From: an uncultured Lachnospiraceae bacterium
GTDB lineage: Bacteria; Bacillota; Clostridia; Lachnospirales; Lachnospiraceae
Reading direction: 5' to 3'
Length of the DNA: 39,049 bases
Assembly (NCBI GenBank): GCA_946407765.1
Contig: CAMJPD010000006.1
Coordinates: 1 to 39,049 of the forward strand
Positions 26,189 to 35,587 of the stretch are shown here, piece by piece. Numbering within the stretch: position 1 is the first letter of the stretch; the number at the start of each line of letters is the position of its first letter. A program made the position numbers and the translations under genes. Under the pieces are notes generated by a model. That model did no database searches. It was not told the origin of the DNA and saw nothing but the letters and a program-made list of their open reading frames with translations.

Positions 26189-26658
26189 TTAAGTTTATAG
26201 ATAAGCTAAAAGAAAATAAATTTTTCAATAAAATACTATCTAGTGAGTTCATATTATATATAATCGTTGGGGGGCTAACTACCCTTATCAATTTTATAGC
26301 ATATTGGTTTTTTACTGATAGATTAAGACCAAAATTTGGAGATCATGCATATAGATTTGCTTATGTAATTGCATTCATTGTTGCCATATTATTTGCTTAT
26401 ATTGCAGATAAGATAATGGTATTTAAGAGTAATTCATATAAAATTTCAGATATAGTAAAAGAGTTTTTTACATTTGTATCTGCAAGATTAATATCATCAG
26501 GGATAGGATTTTTTCTAACAGTTCTTACAGTTGGACTGTTACAAAAAAATGGTATAGCAGAACCTATTGCTGAGAAGCTTGGGATACTTCCTTCTTTTAT
26601 ATTCAATATTGTATTTAATTATATTGTGGCAAAGTTTGTTATATTTAATAAAAAATAA
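26185..26658 (+). CDS. GtrA-family membrane protein
   Basis: Four-helix membrane protein of 157 residues: FILYIIVGGLTTLINFIAYWFF, YVIAFIVAILFAYIADKIMVF, LISSGIGFFLTVLTVGLL and FIFNIVFNYIVAKFVIF. The GGLTTLINF and N(Y)xxxKFxVF elements are diagnostic of GtrA, a family implicated in moving lipid-linked sugars such as undecaprenyl-phosphate-glucose or in wall polymer decoration. The start is a TTG at 26185 overlapping the tadA stop (TTGA), so translation is probably coupled. It is followed 17 bp later by the YfhO-like gene, which fits a joint role in glycosylating surface polymers. Confidence 0.88.
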   Translation: MIKFIDKLKENKFFNKILSSEFILYIIVGGLTTLINFIAYWFFTDRLRPKFGDHAYRFAYVIAFIVAILFAYIADKIMVFKSNSYKISDIVKEFFTFVSARLISSGIGFFLTVLTVGLLQKNGIAEPIAEKLGILPSFIFNIVFNYIVAKFVIFNKK

Positions 26659-26675
26659 TCAACATAGGAGCTTAG

Positions 26676-29273
26676 ATGCAAGATAGACTACTTTCAGAAA
26701 AAAAATTTAAAAAGAGTTTACTAAAAAATAAGTATTTTACAAATACTCTAAGAATTAGAAATTATATATTGTCTTTTGCAATTCCATTTGTTGGAATGCT
26801 TCTTATATTTATGGCAAAGGGAGTGTTCCCTTTTGGCGAGCGATCATTTTTAAGAACAGATCTTTATAACCAATATGCTCCATTTTTTTCTGAACTTCAA
26901 TATAAACTAACTCATTTTGAATCATTATTTCATACATGGGATCTAGGTCTTGGAACAAATTTTCTTACAATAATTGCATATTACTTATCTTCACCACTTA
27001 ATTTTTTAATTGCTCTATGGCCTAAGGAATATGTAATTGAATTTATAACTTTATTAACTATTATTAAGATGTCTCTTGCAAGTCTTGCAATGTGCCATTA
27101 TATAACAGTTAAGTTTAATAAAGATACTAATGGAATTTGTTTTTTTGCAATATTTTATTCACTTAGTGGATACTATGCGGCCTATTCATGGAATACAATG
27201 TGGCTTACTGTTATTATGATTTTTCCTATACTCATGCTTGCATTCGATAGAATGTTTTATCAAGGGAAGGGAATTTTCTATAGTATAGTTCTTGGATTTA
27301 CAATATTCAGTAATTATTACATTTCAGTAATGATATGTATGTTCCTTGTAATTTATTTTATATGGACTTTAATTATAGTTAATGAAAATAGACCAAGAGT
27401 AATATTAAGAAGAGTTTTGACATTCGGAATTTATTCACTGCTTGCAGGTATGCTAGCTGCAGTAATGCTTCTTCCTGTAATATATGCATTTAATACAACA
27501 GCATCTGATTCCGATTACTTCCCTAAAGTATGGAATGAATATTTTTCTATAATAGATGTAATATCTAGACACATGGTGTTTTCTAAAGTCGAAATGGGAT
27601 TAGACCACTGGCCTAATATTTATTCTGGAGTTGCAGTTGTTCCATTCGTTATTTTGTATTTCATGTCTAAGAAGATAAATACAAAAGAAAAAGTTATGTA
27701 TGCATTAATGTTATTGCTGTTTTATGCAACTTTTTCTCTCAATATATTCAATTTTATTGTACATGTATTTCATTATCCAAACTCACTTCCTGCAAGACAT
27801 GGATTTATATATGTATTTATAATGCTGTTCCTTGGATATAAGGCATATAGTAAATTGTCATCATTTAATGAGAAAGAAATAGGAATAGCATTTGCCATAT
27901 CTATAGCACTAACACTTATAGCCAATGCTTTTTCTAAGAATGGCAAGGTAGAATTTTTTGCTTTCTACTTTACGATAATATTATTACTTTTATATCTACT
28001 ATTGCTTGATAGATTTAAGAAGAGAAAATTGAAAGGACATATAGTTTTATTAACATTTATTCTTGTGTCTTTAGAAGCTGTAATAAATATGGGAGTAACA
28101 AGTGTTGCAACAACATCTAGAACATCCTATGTTAAAGACAATAAAGATGTTGCTCTTCTTACAAGAGACTTAAAAAATGAAGAAAAAGAAAACTTTTATA
28201 GAATAGAAAAAATAACAAGAAAGACTAAAGATGATGGTGCATGGATGAATTTTTATGCAGCTTCAATTTTTTCTTCATCTGCCTATAAGAGGGGTTCAGA
28301 CTTTTATAAAAAGATAGGTTGCGAAGCAGCAATGAATGCTTATTCAATTACAGGCTCTACTCCTTTTATAAACGCATTATTATCATTAAAATATGGACTA
28401 TGGACTGGAGAACCAAAAAATCCTGAAGCTTTAAATCTTGGATTTATAAATTCATCTAATGATACTTTCTTATATAGAAATTTATCTACACTTCCTTTTT
28501 CATATGTAATAGATAATATATTACTAGATAGACTTACAAAAAGTTTGGATATGGATACACCACCTGCAGTTCAAAATAGCATGGCACAAGTTCTCGTTCA
28601 GAAGAATATTCTAGATAGAATACCACTTGAAATAAAAGGAAGAGAAGGAAAGTTTGAAGTTCCAGTAAATGGAGATTACTATGCCTATGTTCCTAAGTCA
28701 ATAAGCGAAGTAGAATTTGTATGTGACGAACAGACAAAAACTTTCACAAATCTTGATAGAGGATTTTTCATGGAGCTTGGATACCTAGAAAAATCACAAG
28801 ATGTAAGTTTGAAGAATGCCAACAAAGAATCAAAATCTATAACTGTTGATGTATATAAATTTAACTATGATGTTCTAGAAGAAATAGTAAATAAAATTAA
28901 TTCAGATGTTAAACTAACATTCAATAAAAATAAATCTGGGTATTTAGACTTTGATGTAGATTCTAGGAAAGATGGGACACTTCTTCTTACAACTATATAT
29001 GATGAGTCTTGGAATATATATATGGATGGAAGAAAGGTAGAACCTAAAGAAGTATTTGATACATTTGCAGGCATTGCAATAACTAAAGGAAAGCATAATG
29101 TTGTTATGGAATTTGTTCCAAGAGGACTTAAGATGGGCTTTTTAATAACAGTTATGGCAATATGTATACTTATATTAATATACTGCATAAGCAAACTTTT
29201 CTTTATAAGAATTATAAAAGTTGATAATAAGCCACATCTTAAAATTTCAATAAGAAGAGATGAAAATAAATAA
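26676..29273 (+). CDS. YfhO-family multi-spanning membrane protein
   Basis: Large membrane protein of 865 residues. About a dozen hydrophobic helices span residues 30-480, followed by an extracytoplasmic region of about 330 residues (roughly 490-825), a final helix (MGFLITVMAICILILIYCISKLFF) and a basic tail. FRTDLYNQYAPFF near residue 65 and the loop with WNTMWLTV are YfhO landmarks; the C-terminal YDESWNIYMDGRKV...VMEFVPRGLK stretch is also typical. YfhO proteins act in glycosylation of lipoteichoic acid or other surface polymers, as GT-C-type glycosyltransferases. An ATAGGAG ribosome site precedes the ATG. GtrA just upstream supports the glycosylation role. Confidence 0.9.
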   Translation: MQDRLLSEKKFKKSLLKNKYFTNTLRIRNYILSFAIPFVGMLLIFMAKGVFPFGERSFLRTDLYNQYAPFFSELQYKLTHFESLFHTWDLGLGTNFLTIIAYYLSSPLNFLIALWPKEYVIEFITLLTIIKMSLASLAMCHYITVKFNKDTNGICFFAIFYSLSGYYAAYSWNTMWLTVIMIFPILMLAFDRMFYQGKGIFYSIVLGFTIFSNYYISVMICMFLVIYFIWTLIIVNENRPRVILRRVLTFGIYSLLAGMLAAVMLLPVIYAFNTTASDSDYFPKVWNEYFSIIDVISRHMVFSKVEMGLDHWPNIYSGVAVVPFVILYFMSKKINTKEKVMYALMLLLFYATFSLNIFNFIVHVFHYPNSLPARHGFIYVFIMLFLGYKAYSKLSSFNEKEIGIAFAISIALTLIANAFSKNGKVEFFAFYFTIILLLLYLLLLDRFKKRKLKGHIVLLTFILVSLEAVINMGVTSVATTSRTSYVKDNKDVALLTRDLKNEEKENFYRIEKITRKTKDDGAWMNFYAASIFSSSAYKRGSDFYKKIGCEAAMNAYSITGSTPFINALLSLKYGLWTGEPKNPEALNLGFINSSNDTFLYRNLSTLPFSYVIDNILLDRLTKSLDMDTPPAVQNSMAQVLVQKNILDRIPLEIKGREGKFEVPVNGDYYAYVPKSISEVEFVCDEQTKTFTNLDRGFFMELGYLEKSQDVSLKNANKESKSITVDVYKFNYDVLEEIVNKINSDVKLTFNKNKSGYLDFDVDSRKDGTLLLTTIYDESWNIYMDGRKVEPKEVFDTFAGIAITKGKHNVVMEFVPRGLKMGFLITVMAICILILIYCISKLFFIRIIKVDNKPHLKISIRRDENK

Positions 29274-30660
29274 AAAATCTAAAATTATTTCTGTAGTAGG
29301 TTCTGGTGGGAAGACAACACTTGTTTATAAGCTTGCAAATTCATATGCGCAAAAAGGAAAGAGAGTACTTATTACAACAACGACACATATGACAAATGAT
29401 GGCTTTTACTATGATATTGATGAAGCAATAAGGAAAGAAAATAATAAATCTAAAAACAAATCTGGATTTATATGTAAGGTTGGATCAAATCTTGGAGATA
29501 AGGTTTGCGCATTATCTAAGGAAGAACTTGATAAGGCTAAAGAAGTTTTTGACATTATTATTGTAGAAGCAGATGGCTCAAGATGTATGCCAGTTAAAAT
29601 TCCTAATATAGAAAAAGAGCCAGTTATATTAGAAGATACAGATGAAATATATGTGGTCTCTGGGCTTGCGGCAATAGGTAGGAAATTAAAAATAGTGTGT
29701 CAGAGATTCAATATATTAAGTAATGAAGATAGGCTAGATATAGAAAAAAATTTTTGTAAAAATGGCGAGAGCATAGATGAATTAATTGTTACAAAAGAAA
29801 TTTTAGAATATATATTAAATAAATTTTATCTAGAGCCACTTTCCAAAAGGTATAATCCAAAAAAAATCAATATTTATTTTGCCGATATGAAAGAAGGTAA
29901 AATATATAAAAATTATAAAAAGATAGCATTTGTTATGCTAGCAAGTGGTTTTTCTAAGAGATTTACAAAATCATGCAAGGAATATATTTCTAATATACAA
30001 GGTAAAAGCACCATAGATATAGATGGCCATAGCGTGAATTTAAGTGACAAGCTATTAAATTTAGTGCGATCAATTAATGGAAAAATGCAGAGCGTAGATT
30101 TCATAAATAAATTAAATTTATATTATAAAGGAAGTCTTGTATATGAGCATTTATTAAAGGAGCTCATAGTATCTAGAGAACAATTAATTAAACTATTTAA
30201 GAAAGAATGTAATCATAATATTAATATAAGTATAGGAATAGTAACTGGATATAAGAATATAATTTCAAGTTCAAGGAAATTATATAAAAAAATAGACATA
30301 ATAGATAATAATCATCCAGAAGACGGAATATCTGCTTCAATTAAGGAAGCGATAAAATATTATAAGAACTATGATGCAATCGTTTTCTTTAATAGTGATT
30401 ATGTGAATTTAAAATCTAGAGAAATTGTAAATTTTGTTTATCATTGCGCTCTATCCAATAATTTAAAAGGAATGATGTGCAATGAGGAATTAGAAGCTGT
30501 TACACCTGCATTTGCAAGCAGTAAATTTTTTGATGAAATACTGGGGATTAGTGGAGATAAGGGTGCGGGTAAAATCATAGGAAAGCAACCATGCTACTTA
30601 TATCATATAGATGATAATTCAGTTAAAGATATAGATGACATAAAAGATATTTTGTTGTAA
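29260..30660 (+). CDS. YqeC-MobA/MocA-like fusion, selenium/molybdenum hydroxylase accessory
   Basis: Two domains in one 466-residue protein. The N-terminal ~215 residues are YqeC-like: P-loop VVGSGGKTT (12-20), LITTTTHM, IIIVEADGSRCMPVKIP and VVSGLAAIGR. The C-terminal part resembles MobA/MocA nucleotidyltransferases: IAFVMLASGFSKRF (compare LAAGxSxRFG), NNHPEDGISASIKEAI and a VFFNSDY strand at the metal site. The nucleotide motif is degraded, and about 90 residues of extra, mostly helical sequence (about 245-335) separate it from the rest of the domain. YqeC is linked to selenium-dependent molybdenum hydroxylases, so cofactor maturation is the likely role. No hydroxylase gene is in the window. 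It overlaps the YfhO gene by 14 bp. Confidence 0.8.
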   Translation: MKINKKSKIISVVGSGGKTTLVYKLANSYAQKGKRVLITTTTHMTNDGFYYDIDEAIRKENNKSKNKSGFICKVGSNLGDKVCALSKEELDKAKEVFDIIIVEADGSRCMPVKIPNIEKEPVILEDTDEIYVVSGLAAIGRKLKIVCQRFNILSNEDRLDIEKNFCKNGESIDELIVTKEILEYILNKFYLEPLSKRYNPKKINIYFADMKEGKIYKNYKKIAFVMLASGFSKRFTKSCKEYISNIQGKSTIDIDGHSVNLSDKLLNLVRSINGKMQSVDFINKLNLYYKGSLVYEHLLKELIVSREQLIKLFKKECNHNINISIGIVTGYKNIISSSRKLYKKIDIIDNNHPEDGISASIKEAIKYYKNYDAIVFFNSDYVNLKSREIVNFVYHCALSNNLKGMMCNEELEAVTPAFASSKFFDEILGISGDKGAGKIIGKQPCYLYHIDDNSVKDIDDIKDILL

Positions 30661-30701
30661 AATATATTTTGATACGAAATTACCTAAATTAAAGGAGACA
30701 C

Positions 30702-31706
30702 ATGCTAATAATCCCAAAAAAATATGACCCTGTTCTCAGCATTAGAGAAACACAGGATGCTATCAAATATGTAAGAGATGTATTCCAAAAAGAAATCGCC
30801 AAGGAATTAAATTTAGAGCGTATAAGTGCTCCTATGTTTGTTGCAAAATCTTCAGGATTAAATGATGATCTAAATGGAGTAGAAAGAAAAGTCTCATTTG
30901 ACTTAAAAGACATTACAGGAACTGAGATGGAAATAGTTCAATCTCTTGCAAAATGGAAAAGAGATGCACTATATAGATATGGTTTTGAGCCTGGTAGCGG
31001 TCTTTATACTAATATGAATGCAATAAGACGTGACGAAGATTTAGATAATATTCATTCTTGTTATGTAGATCAGTGGGATTGGGAAAAGGTTATAACTAAA
31101 GAAGAAAGAAATATAGAAACTTTAGAAAAGACAGTAAGAACTATATTTAAAGTTATAAAATATATGGAACATGTTATCTGGTATAAGTATCCACAAGCTG
31201 TTTATAAACTTGCAGAGGATGTAACATTCATAGACAGTGAGGATTTACTTAAGAAGTATCCAGATAAAACTCCAAAGGAAAGAGAAAACTTAATAGCTAA
31301 GGAATACGGCTGTGTATTTATAAAAAGAATAGGCGAAAAATTATCAGATGGAAAGCCACATGATGGAAGAGCACCAGACTATGATGACTGGCAGCTTAAT
31401 GGAGATTTACTTTTCTGGTATCAACCACTTGAAATTGCACTTGAATTATCTAGTATGGGAATAAGAGTAGATGAAAACTCTATGCTCACTCAACTTGAAA
31501 AAGCAGGACAGATGGAAAGATTAAATCTTCCTTATCATCAAAATGTAATTAATAAAGTTTATCCATATACAATAGGCGGCGGTATAGGTCAGTCGCGCCT
31601 TTGCATGCTTCTTCTTGGAAAAGCACATATAGGTGAGGTTCAAGCATCAGTTTGGCCAGAAGAGATGAAACAAGTTTGCAAACTTGCTAACATGCAACTC
31701 TTATAA
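30702..31706 (+). CDS. asnA: Aspartate-ammonia ligase (asparagine synthetase A)
   Basis: Ammonia-dependent asparagine synthetase related to class II tRNA synthetases; converts Asp, NH3 and ATP to Asn, AMP and PPi. Recognised by [18 protein letters not shown] at the start, [53 protein letters not shown] and the C-terminal [26 protein letters not shown]. The 334 residues are normal. An AAAGGAG ribosome site lies 5 nt before the ATG. It starts 41 bp after the YqeC fusion and 12 bp before rfbA. Presence of AsnA fits an ammonia-rich anaerobic habitat and supplies asparagine for asnS. Confidence 0.96.
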   Translation: MLIIPKKYDPVLSIRETQDAIKYVRDVFQKEIAKELNLERISAPMFVAKSSGLNDDLNGVERKVSFDLKDITGTEMEIVQSLAKWKRDALYRYGFEPGSGLYTNMNAIRRDEDLDNIHSCYVDQWDWEKVITKEERNIETLEKTVRTIFKVIKYMEHVIWYKYPQAVYKLAEDVTFIDSEDLLKKYPDKTPKERENLIAKEYGCVFIKRIGEKLSDGKPHDGRAPDYDDWQLNGDLLFWYQPLEIALELSSMGIRVDENSMLTQLEKAGQMERLNLPYHQNVINKVYPYTIGGGIGQSRLCMLLLGKAHIGEVQASVWPEEMKQVCKLANMQLL

Positions 31707-31718
31707 ATAGGAGATATT

Positions 31719-32597
31719 ATGAAAGGAATAGTACTTGCTGGAGGTTCAGGAACAAGATTATATCCACTTACTAAAGTAACAAGTAAACAGTTACTTCCAG
31801 TTTATGATAAGCCTATGATTTATTATCCTCTTTCTGTTCTTATGAGAGCAGGGATAAAGGATATACTTATAATTTCAACTCCAGAAGATACTCCCCGTTT
31901 TGAAGCTCTTCTTCAAGATGGTAGCGCATTTGGAATAAATTTAAGTTATGCAGTGCAGCCATCACCAGATGGTCTTGCTCAAGCATTTATAATTGGAGAA
32001 AAGTTTATAAACGGTGATGCATGTAGTATGGTTCTTGGAGATAATATTTTCTATGGCCATGGTCTTGATGAAAGATTAAAGGCTGCAGCAGGAAGAGAAA
32101 ATGGTGCAACAGTTTTTGGATATTATGTAGAAGACCCAGAAAGGTTTGGTATAGTAGAATTTGATAAGAATAAGAAAGCAATATCTATAGAAGAAAAGCC
32201 AGAACATCCAAAATCTAATTACTGTGTAACAGGTTTATATTTCTATGATAAAAATGTTGTTGATTATGCAAAAAGTATAAAGCCATCTAAAAGAGGAGAG
32301 CTTGAAATTACAGATTTAAATAGAATATATCTAGAAAAAGGAAATTTAAATGTAGAACTTCTTGGTAGAGGATATACATGGCTTGATACAGGAACACACG
32401 AAAGTCTTGTTGAAGCAACTAATTTTGTTCACACAGTTGAAACTCATGAACATAGAAAAATTGCCTGCCTTGAAGAAATTGCATATGTTAATGGATGGAT
32501 TTCTAGAGAAAAAATAGAAGAAGCTGCTGGGATGTATTCTAAGAATGAATATGGCAAATATTTAAGAGACGTACTTGATGGAAAATATATATGGTAA
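31719..32597 (+). CDS. rfbA: Glucose-1-phosphate thymidylyltransferase
   Basis: First enzyme of dTDP-L-rhamnose synthesis: glucose-1-phosphate plus dTTP gives dTDP-glucose. The nucleotidyltransferase signature [17 protein letters not shown] is at residues 2-18, followed by [17 protein letters not shown], the metal-binding [12 protein letters not shown] and [20 protein letters not shown]. The 292-residue length is standard. It lies 12 bp after asnA and 13 bp before rfbB, each with a purine-rich ribosome site. rfbC and rfbD are not in the window, so the final steps, or an alternative dTDP sugar, are encoded elsewhere. Confidence 0.96.
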   Translation: MKGIVLAGGSGTRLYPLTKVTSKQLLPVYDKPMIYYPLSVLMRAGIKDILIISTPEDTPRFEALLQDGSAFGINLSYAVQPSPDGLAQAFIIGEKFINGDACSMVLGDNIFYGHGLDERLKAAAGRENGATVFGYYVEDPERFGIVEFDKNKKAISIEEKPEHPKSNYCVTGLYFYDKNVVDYAKSIKPSKRGELEITDLNRIYLEKGNLNVELLGRGYTWLDTGTHESLVEATNFVHTVETHEHRKIACLEEIAYVNGWISREKIEEAAGMYSKNEYGKYLRDVLDGKYIW

Positions 32598-32610
32598 ATG
32601 GAGAACTTAG

Positions 32611-33633
32611 ATGAAGATAATAGTAACAGGCGGTGCAGGTTTTATAGGCGGAAATTTCTGTCATTATATGGTTAATACATATCCAGATGATACCATCATC
32701 TGCCTTGATAAGTTAACTTATGCAGGAAATCTTGAAACTCTAGAACCACTTAAGGATAAAAAGAATTTTAAATTTATAAAGGGCGATATATGTGATAGAG
32801 ATTTTGTTTATGAATTATGTGAGAGCGAAAAGCCAGATGTAATAATAAATTTTGCAGCAGAATCTCATGTAGATAGAAGCGTACTTGAACCAGATGTTTT
32901 TGTAAAAACAAATGTTCTAGGAACCCAGGTTCTTCTTGATGCAACTAAAAAATATAATCTTAAAAGATTTCACCAAGTATCAACAGATGAAGTTTATGGA
33001 GATCTTCCACTAGATAGACCAGAACTTATGTTTGATGAAAATTATAAAATTAAAGCATCATCTCCTTATAGTGCATCTAAAGCAAGTGCAGATCTTCTTA
33101 CTCTTGCATACTATAGAACATTTAATCTTCCTGTAACTATAAGTAGATGTTCTAATAATTATGGTCCATATCATTTCCCAGAAAAACTTATTCCACTTAT
33201 GATACAAAGGGCTCTAAATGATGAGCCACTTCCTGTATATGGAGAAGGAAAAAATGTAAGAGACTGGCTTTACGTTCTTGATCACTGCAAAGCAATAGAT
33301 TTGATAGTAAGGAAAGGAAAAGTAGGCGAAGTTTATAACGTAGGCGGTCATAATGAAAAAGCAAATATAGATGTAGTCAAAATTATTTTAAAAGAACTTG
33401 GAAAACCAGAGTCTCTTATAAAATATGTAACTGATAGACCAGGTCATGATCTTAGATATGCAATCAATCCAGAAAAAATAGAAAGAGAACTTGGCTGGAA
33501 GCCAGAAACAAAATTTGAAGATGGAATAAAATATACAATAAAGTGGTATCTAGAAAATAGACCTTGGTGGGAACATATAATAAGCGGCGAGTATCAAAAT
33601 TATTTCAATAATATGTACGGAAAAAGAATTTAA
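32611..33633 (+). CDS. rfbB: dTDP-glucose 4,6-dehydratase
   Basis: Second enzyme of dTDP-rhamnose synthesis, an NAD-dependent extended SDR. The glycine-rich motif VTGGAGFIGGNF is at residues 5-16, followed by NFAAESHVDRS, the catalytic STDEVYGDL segment (Asp/Glu acid-base pair) and YSASKAS (YxxxK), then RCSNNYGPYHFPEKLIPL. 340 residues, normal. It differs from the rfbG product at 12317-13369, which acts on the CDP-sugar. A GGAG-type ribosome site precedes the downstream tyrS, 27 bp away. Confidence 0.96.
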   Translation: MKIIVTGGAGFIGGNFCHYMVNTYPDDTIICLDKLTYAGNLETLEPLKDKKNFKFIKGDICDRDFVYELCESEKPDVIINFAAESHVDRSVLEPDVFVKTNVLGTQVLLDATKKYNLKRFHQVSTDEVYGDLPLDRPELMFDENYKIKASSPYSASKASADLLTLAYYRTFNLPVTISRCSNNYGPYHFPEKLIPLMIQRALNDEPLPVYGEGKNVRDWLYVLDHCKAIDLIVRKGKVGEVYNVGGHNEKANIDVVKIILKELGKPESLIKYVTDRPGHDLRYAINPEKIERELGWKPETKFEDGIKYTIKWYLENRPWWEHIISGEYQNYFNNMYGKRI

Positions 33634-33660
33634 TAAAGTTTACTGAGTATGGAGTAGAAA

Positions 33661-35547
33661 ATGAAAGTATATGACGAATTAGTTAGAAGAGGACTTATAG
33701 CACAAGTTACTAATAAAGAAGAAATAAGTAGTCTTGTTAATGATGGCAAGGCTGTATTTTATATAGGTTTTGATCCTACAGCCGATTCACTCCACGTAGG
33801 TCACTTCATGGCTCTCTCACTTATGAAAAGACTTCAGATGGCAGGTAATAAACCTGTTGCACTAATTGGTGATGGTACTGCAATGGTAGGCGACCCATCT
33901 GGAAGAACTGACCTTAGAAAAATGATGACTGTTGAAACTATAGATCACAATGCAGAATGTTTCAAAAAGCAAATGTCTAGGTTTATAGATTTTGGCGAGG
34001 GTAAGGCAATGATGCTTAGAAATTCTGAATGGCTGCGCCCATTAAATTATCTAGAATTTTTAAGAGATGTTGGCCCTCACTTTTCAGTAAACAGAATGCT
34101 TGCTGCAGAATGTTATAAACTTAGAATGGAACAAGGACTTACTTTCTTAGAGTTTAATTATATGCTCATGCAAGCATATGATTTTTATTATCTTAATAAA
34201 AAATATGGTTGTAACCTTCAATTTGGTGGTGATGACCAGTGGTCTAATATGCTTGCTGGAACAGAATTAATAAGAAGAAAAGATGGAAAAGATGCACATG
34301 CTATGACTATAACGCTTCTTCTTAATTCACAAGGAAAGAAGATGGGAAAAACTGCAGCAGGTGCAGTATGGCTAGATCCTGATAAAACATCTCCATTTGA
34401 TTTTTATCAATATTGGAGAAATGTAGATGATAGCGACGTAATTAAGTGCTTAAATCTACTCACATTTGTCCCAGTAGAAGAAATAGACGAGTTTGCAAAG
34501 CTTAAAGGTCAAGAATTAAATAGGGCTAAGGAAAAATTAGCATTCGAACTTACTGCTTTAGTTCATGGCACAGATGAAGCAAAAAAAGCAGAAGATGGTG
34601 CAAAAAATATATTTGCTGGTGGTGGCAATACAGAAAATATGCCAGTTCTTAATTTATCTAAGTCGGATTTTGATGCAGGCCGTGATGGAAAGCTTGATAT
34701 ATGCGACCTTCTTGTAAAATCTGGTTTTGATAAATCAAAAGGTGATGCAAGAAGAGATATAGAAGGCGGAGGTGTTACTTTTGATAATAATAAAGTAACA
34801 GATCCAAAACTTTCTTTTGAGCCAAATGATTTTAAAGAAGAAAAGATTTTACAAAAAGGAAAAAAGAATTTTATTAAGGTAATATTTTCTTCGATATTGA
34901 TAGCACTTATATTTTCTGCATCTATAATAAGTAAGACTTATGCGTCTGCAGTTGTAACTAGTGATGATATGACTGCAATAAGCCCTGGTGCACAAAAAAG
35001 AGTGGGTAGTAGTGTAGCTGATCCACAGCCTAGTAAAATAAATGAAAATAGTTTAAGAAATGAATCAGACAGTATGACCCAAGAAGATATTAATGCTATA
35101 AATGTTGTCCAGATTTCTTTAAGTGGAGATTATTTATATTCAGATACTATAGTTAATCCCAAGACTGCAGGAAATGTAAATGGTTACATAATTAAAAACA
35201 ATCCAAGTTTTACTATAACATTATTAAACTCAAGCGTTTTTGCTAGTGCATATAAAGTAGAGCAGTATTATTATGAAACTGTTGGTACGCAGACAGCAAT
35301 AGTTAGAACTCAAGATGGAATGATGGTAAGAGGAGAAGTTGGACAAGTTATCCCAAGACATACATTTAATGATTTAAGAGGAGAAGATAATTCGCAAAGA
35401 TTGTTTGTGACTAAAATATCTGTGTTGAATGGCAGTGATAAACTGGTGGGTGGTAAAGAATATTATTTCAATCTAGTATCTGATGCAGATTATGAGGCAT
35501 ATGAAGATTATTACAGAGGTAGAGATCTTATAGCAAATATGAATTAA
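33661..35547 (+). CDS. tyrS: Tyrosyl-tRNA synthetase fused to signal-anchor and putative extracellular domain
   Basis: Residues 1 to about 405 form a complete bacterial TyrRS: HVGH (45-48, HIGH motif), FGGDDQWSNMLAG, GKKMGKTAAGAVWLDP (the KMSKS equivalent at 226-231), and a C-terminal S4 RNA-binding domain (about 340-405) ending in KILQKGKKNF, where TyrRS normally stops. Here the frame continues without a stop: a basic stretch and hydrophobic core (KKNFIKVIFSSILIALIFSA, then IISKTYASA) form a textbook signal peptide or anchor (401-430), followed by a polar linker (431-475) and a strand-rich domain of about 150 residues of unknown family. The total of 628 residues compares with about 400-420 normally. 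GGAG precedes the ATG. If real, TyrRS is membrane-tethered or the tail is cleaved and exported. Confidence 0.9.
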   Translation: MKVYDELVRRGLIAQVTNKEEISSLVNDGKAVFYIGFDPTADSLHVGHFMALSLMKRLQMAGNKPVALIGDGTAMVGDPSGRTDLRKMMTVETIDHNAECFKKQMSRFIDFGEGKAMMLRNSEWLRPLNYLEFLRDVGPHFSVNRMLAAECYKLRMEQGLTFLEFNYMLMQAYDFYYLNKKYGCNLQFGGDDQWSNMLAGTELIRRKDGKDAHAMTITLLLNSQGKKMGKTAAGAVWLDPDKTSPFDFYQYWRNVDDSDVIKCLNLLTFVPVEEIDEFAKLKGQELNRAKEKLAFELTALVHGTDEAKKAEDGAKNIFAGGGNTENMPVLNLSKSDFDAGRDGKLDICDLLVKSGFDKSKGDARRDIEGGGVTFDNNKVTDPKLSFEPNDFKEEKILQKGKKNFIKVIFSSILIALIFSASIISKTYASAVVTSDDMTAISPGAQKRVGSSVADPQPSKINENSLRNESDSMTQEDINAINVVQISLSGDYLYSDTIVNPKTAGNVNGYIIKNNPSFTITLLNSSVFASAYKVEQYYYETVGTQTAIVRTQDGMMVRGEVGQVIPRHTFNDLRGEDNSQRLFVTKISVLNGSDKLVGGKEYYFNLVSDADYEAYEDYYRGRDLIANMN

Positions 35548-35573
35548 AAAAATGGGCCTAGGCCCATTTTTTT
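35546..35573. terminator. Bidirectional intrinsic terminator between tyrS and I42 gene
   Basis: A perfect palindrome ATGGGCC-TA-GGCCCAT (35552-35567) flanked by an A-run on the left and a T-run on the right, so it works as a hairpin plus U-run on either strand. It follows the tyrS stop directly and lies 14 bp past the convergent I42 lipoprotein gene. Confidence 0.93.
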
Positions 35574-35587
35574 AAGAATATATTTTA

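Noticed and set aside
34850..34900. tyrS fusion as a simple sequencing error
   Set aside because: Not excluded, but no short homopolymer change gives an obvious ATG start for the tail: the codons before the signal-like segment read Lys-Gly-Lys-Lys, and the S4 domain and tail are in the same frame without any disturbance. Kept as a finding with resequencing as the test.
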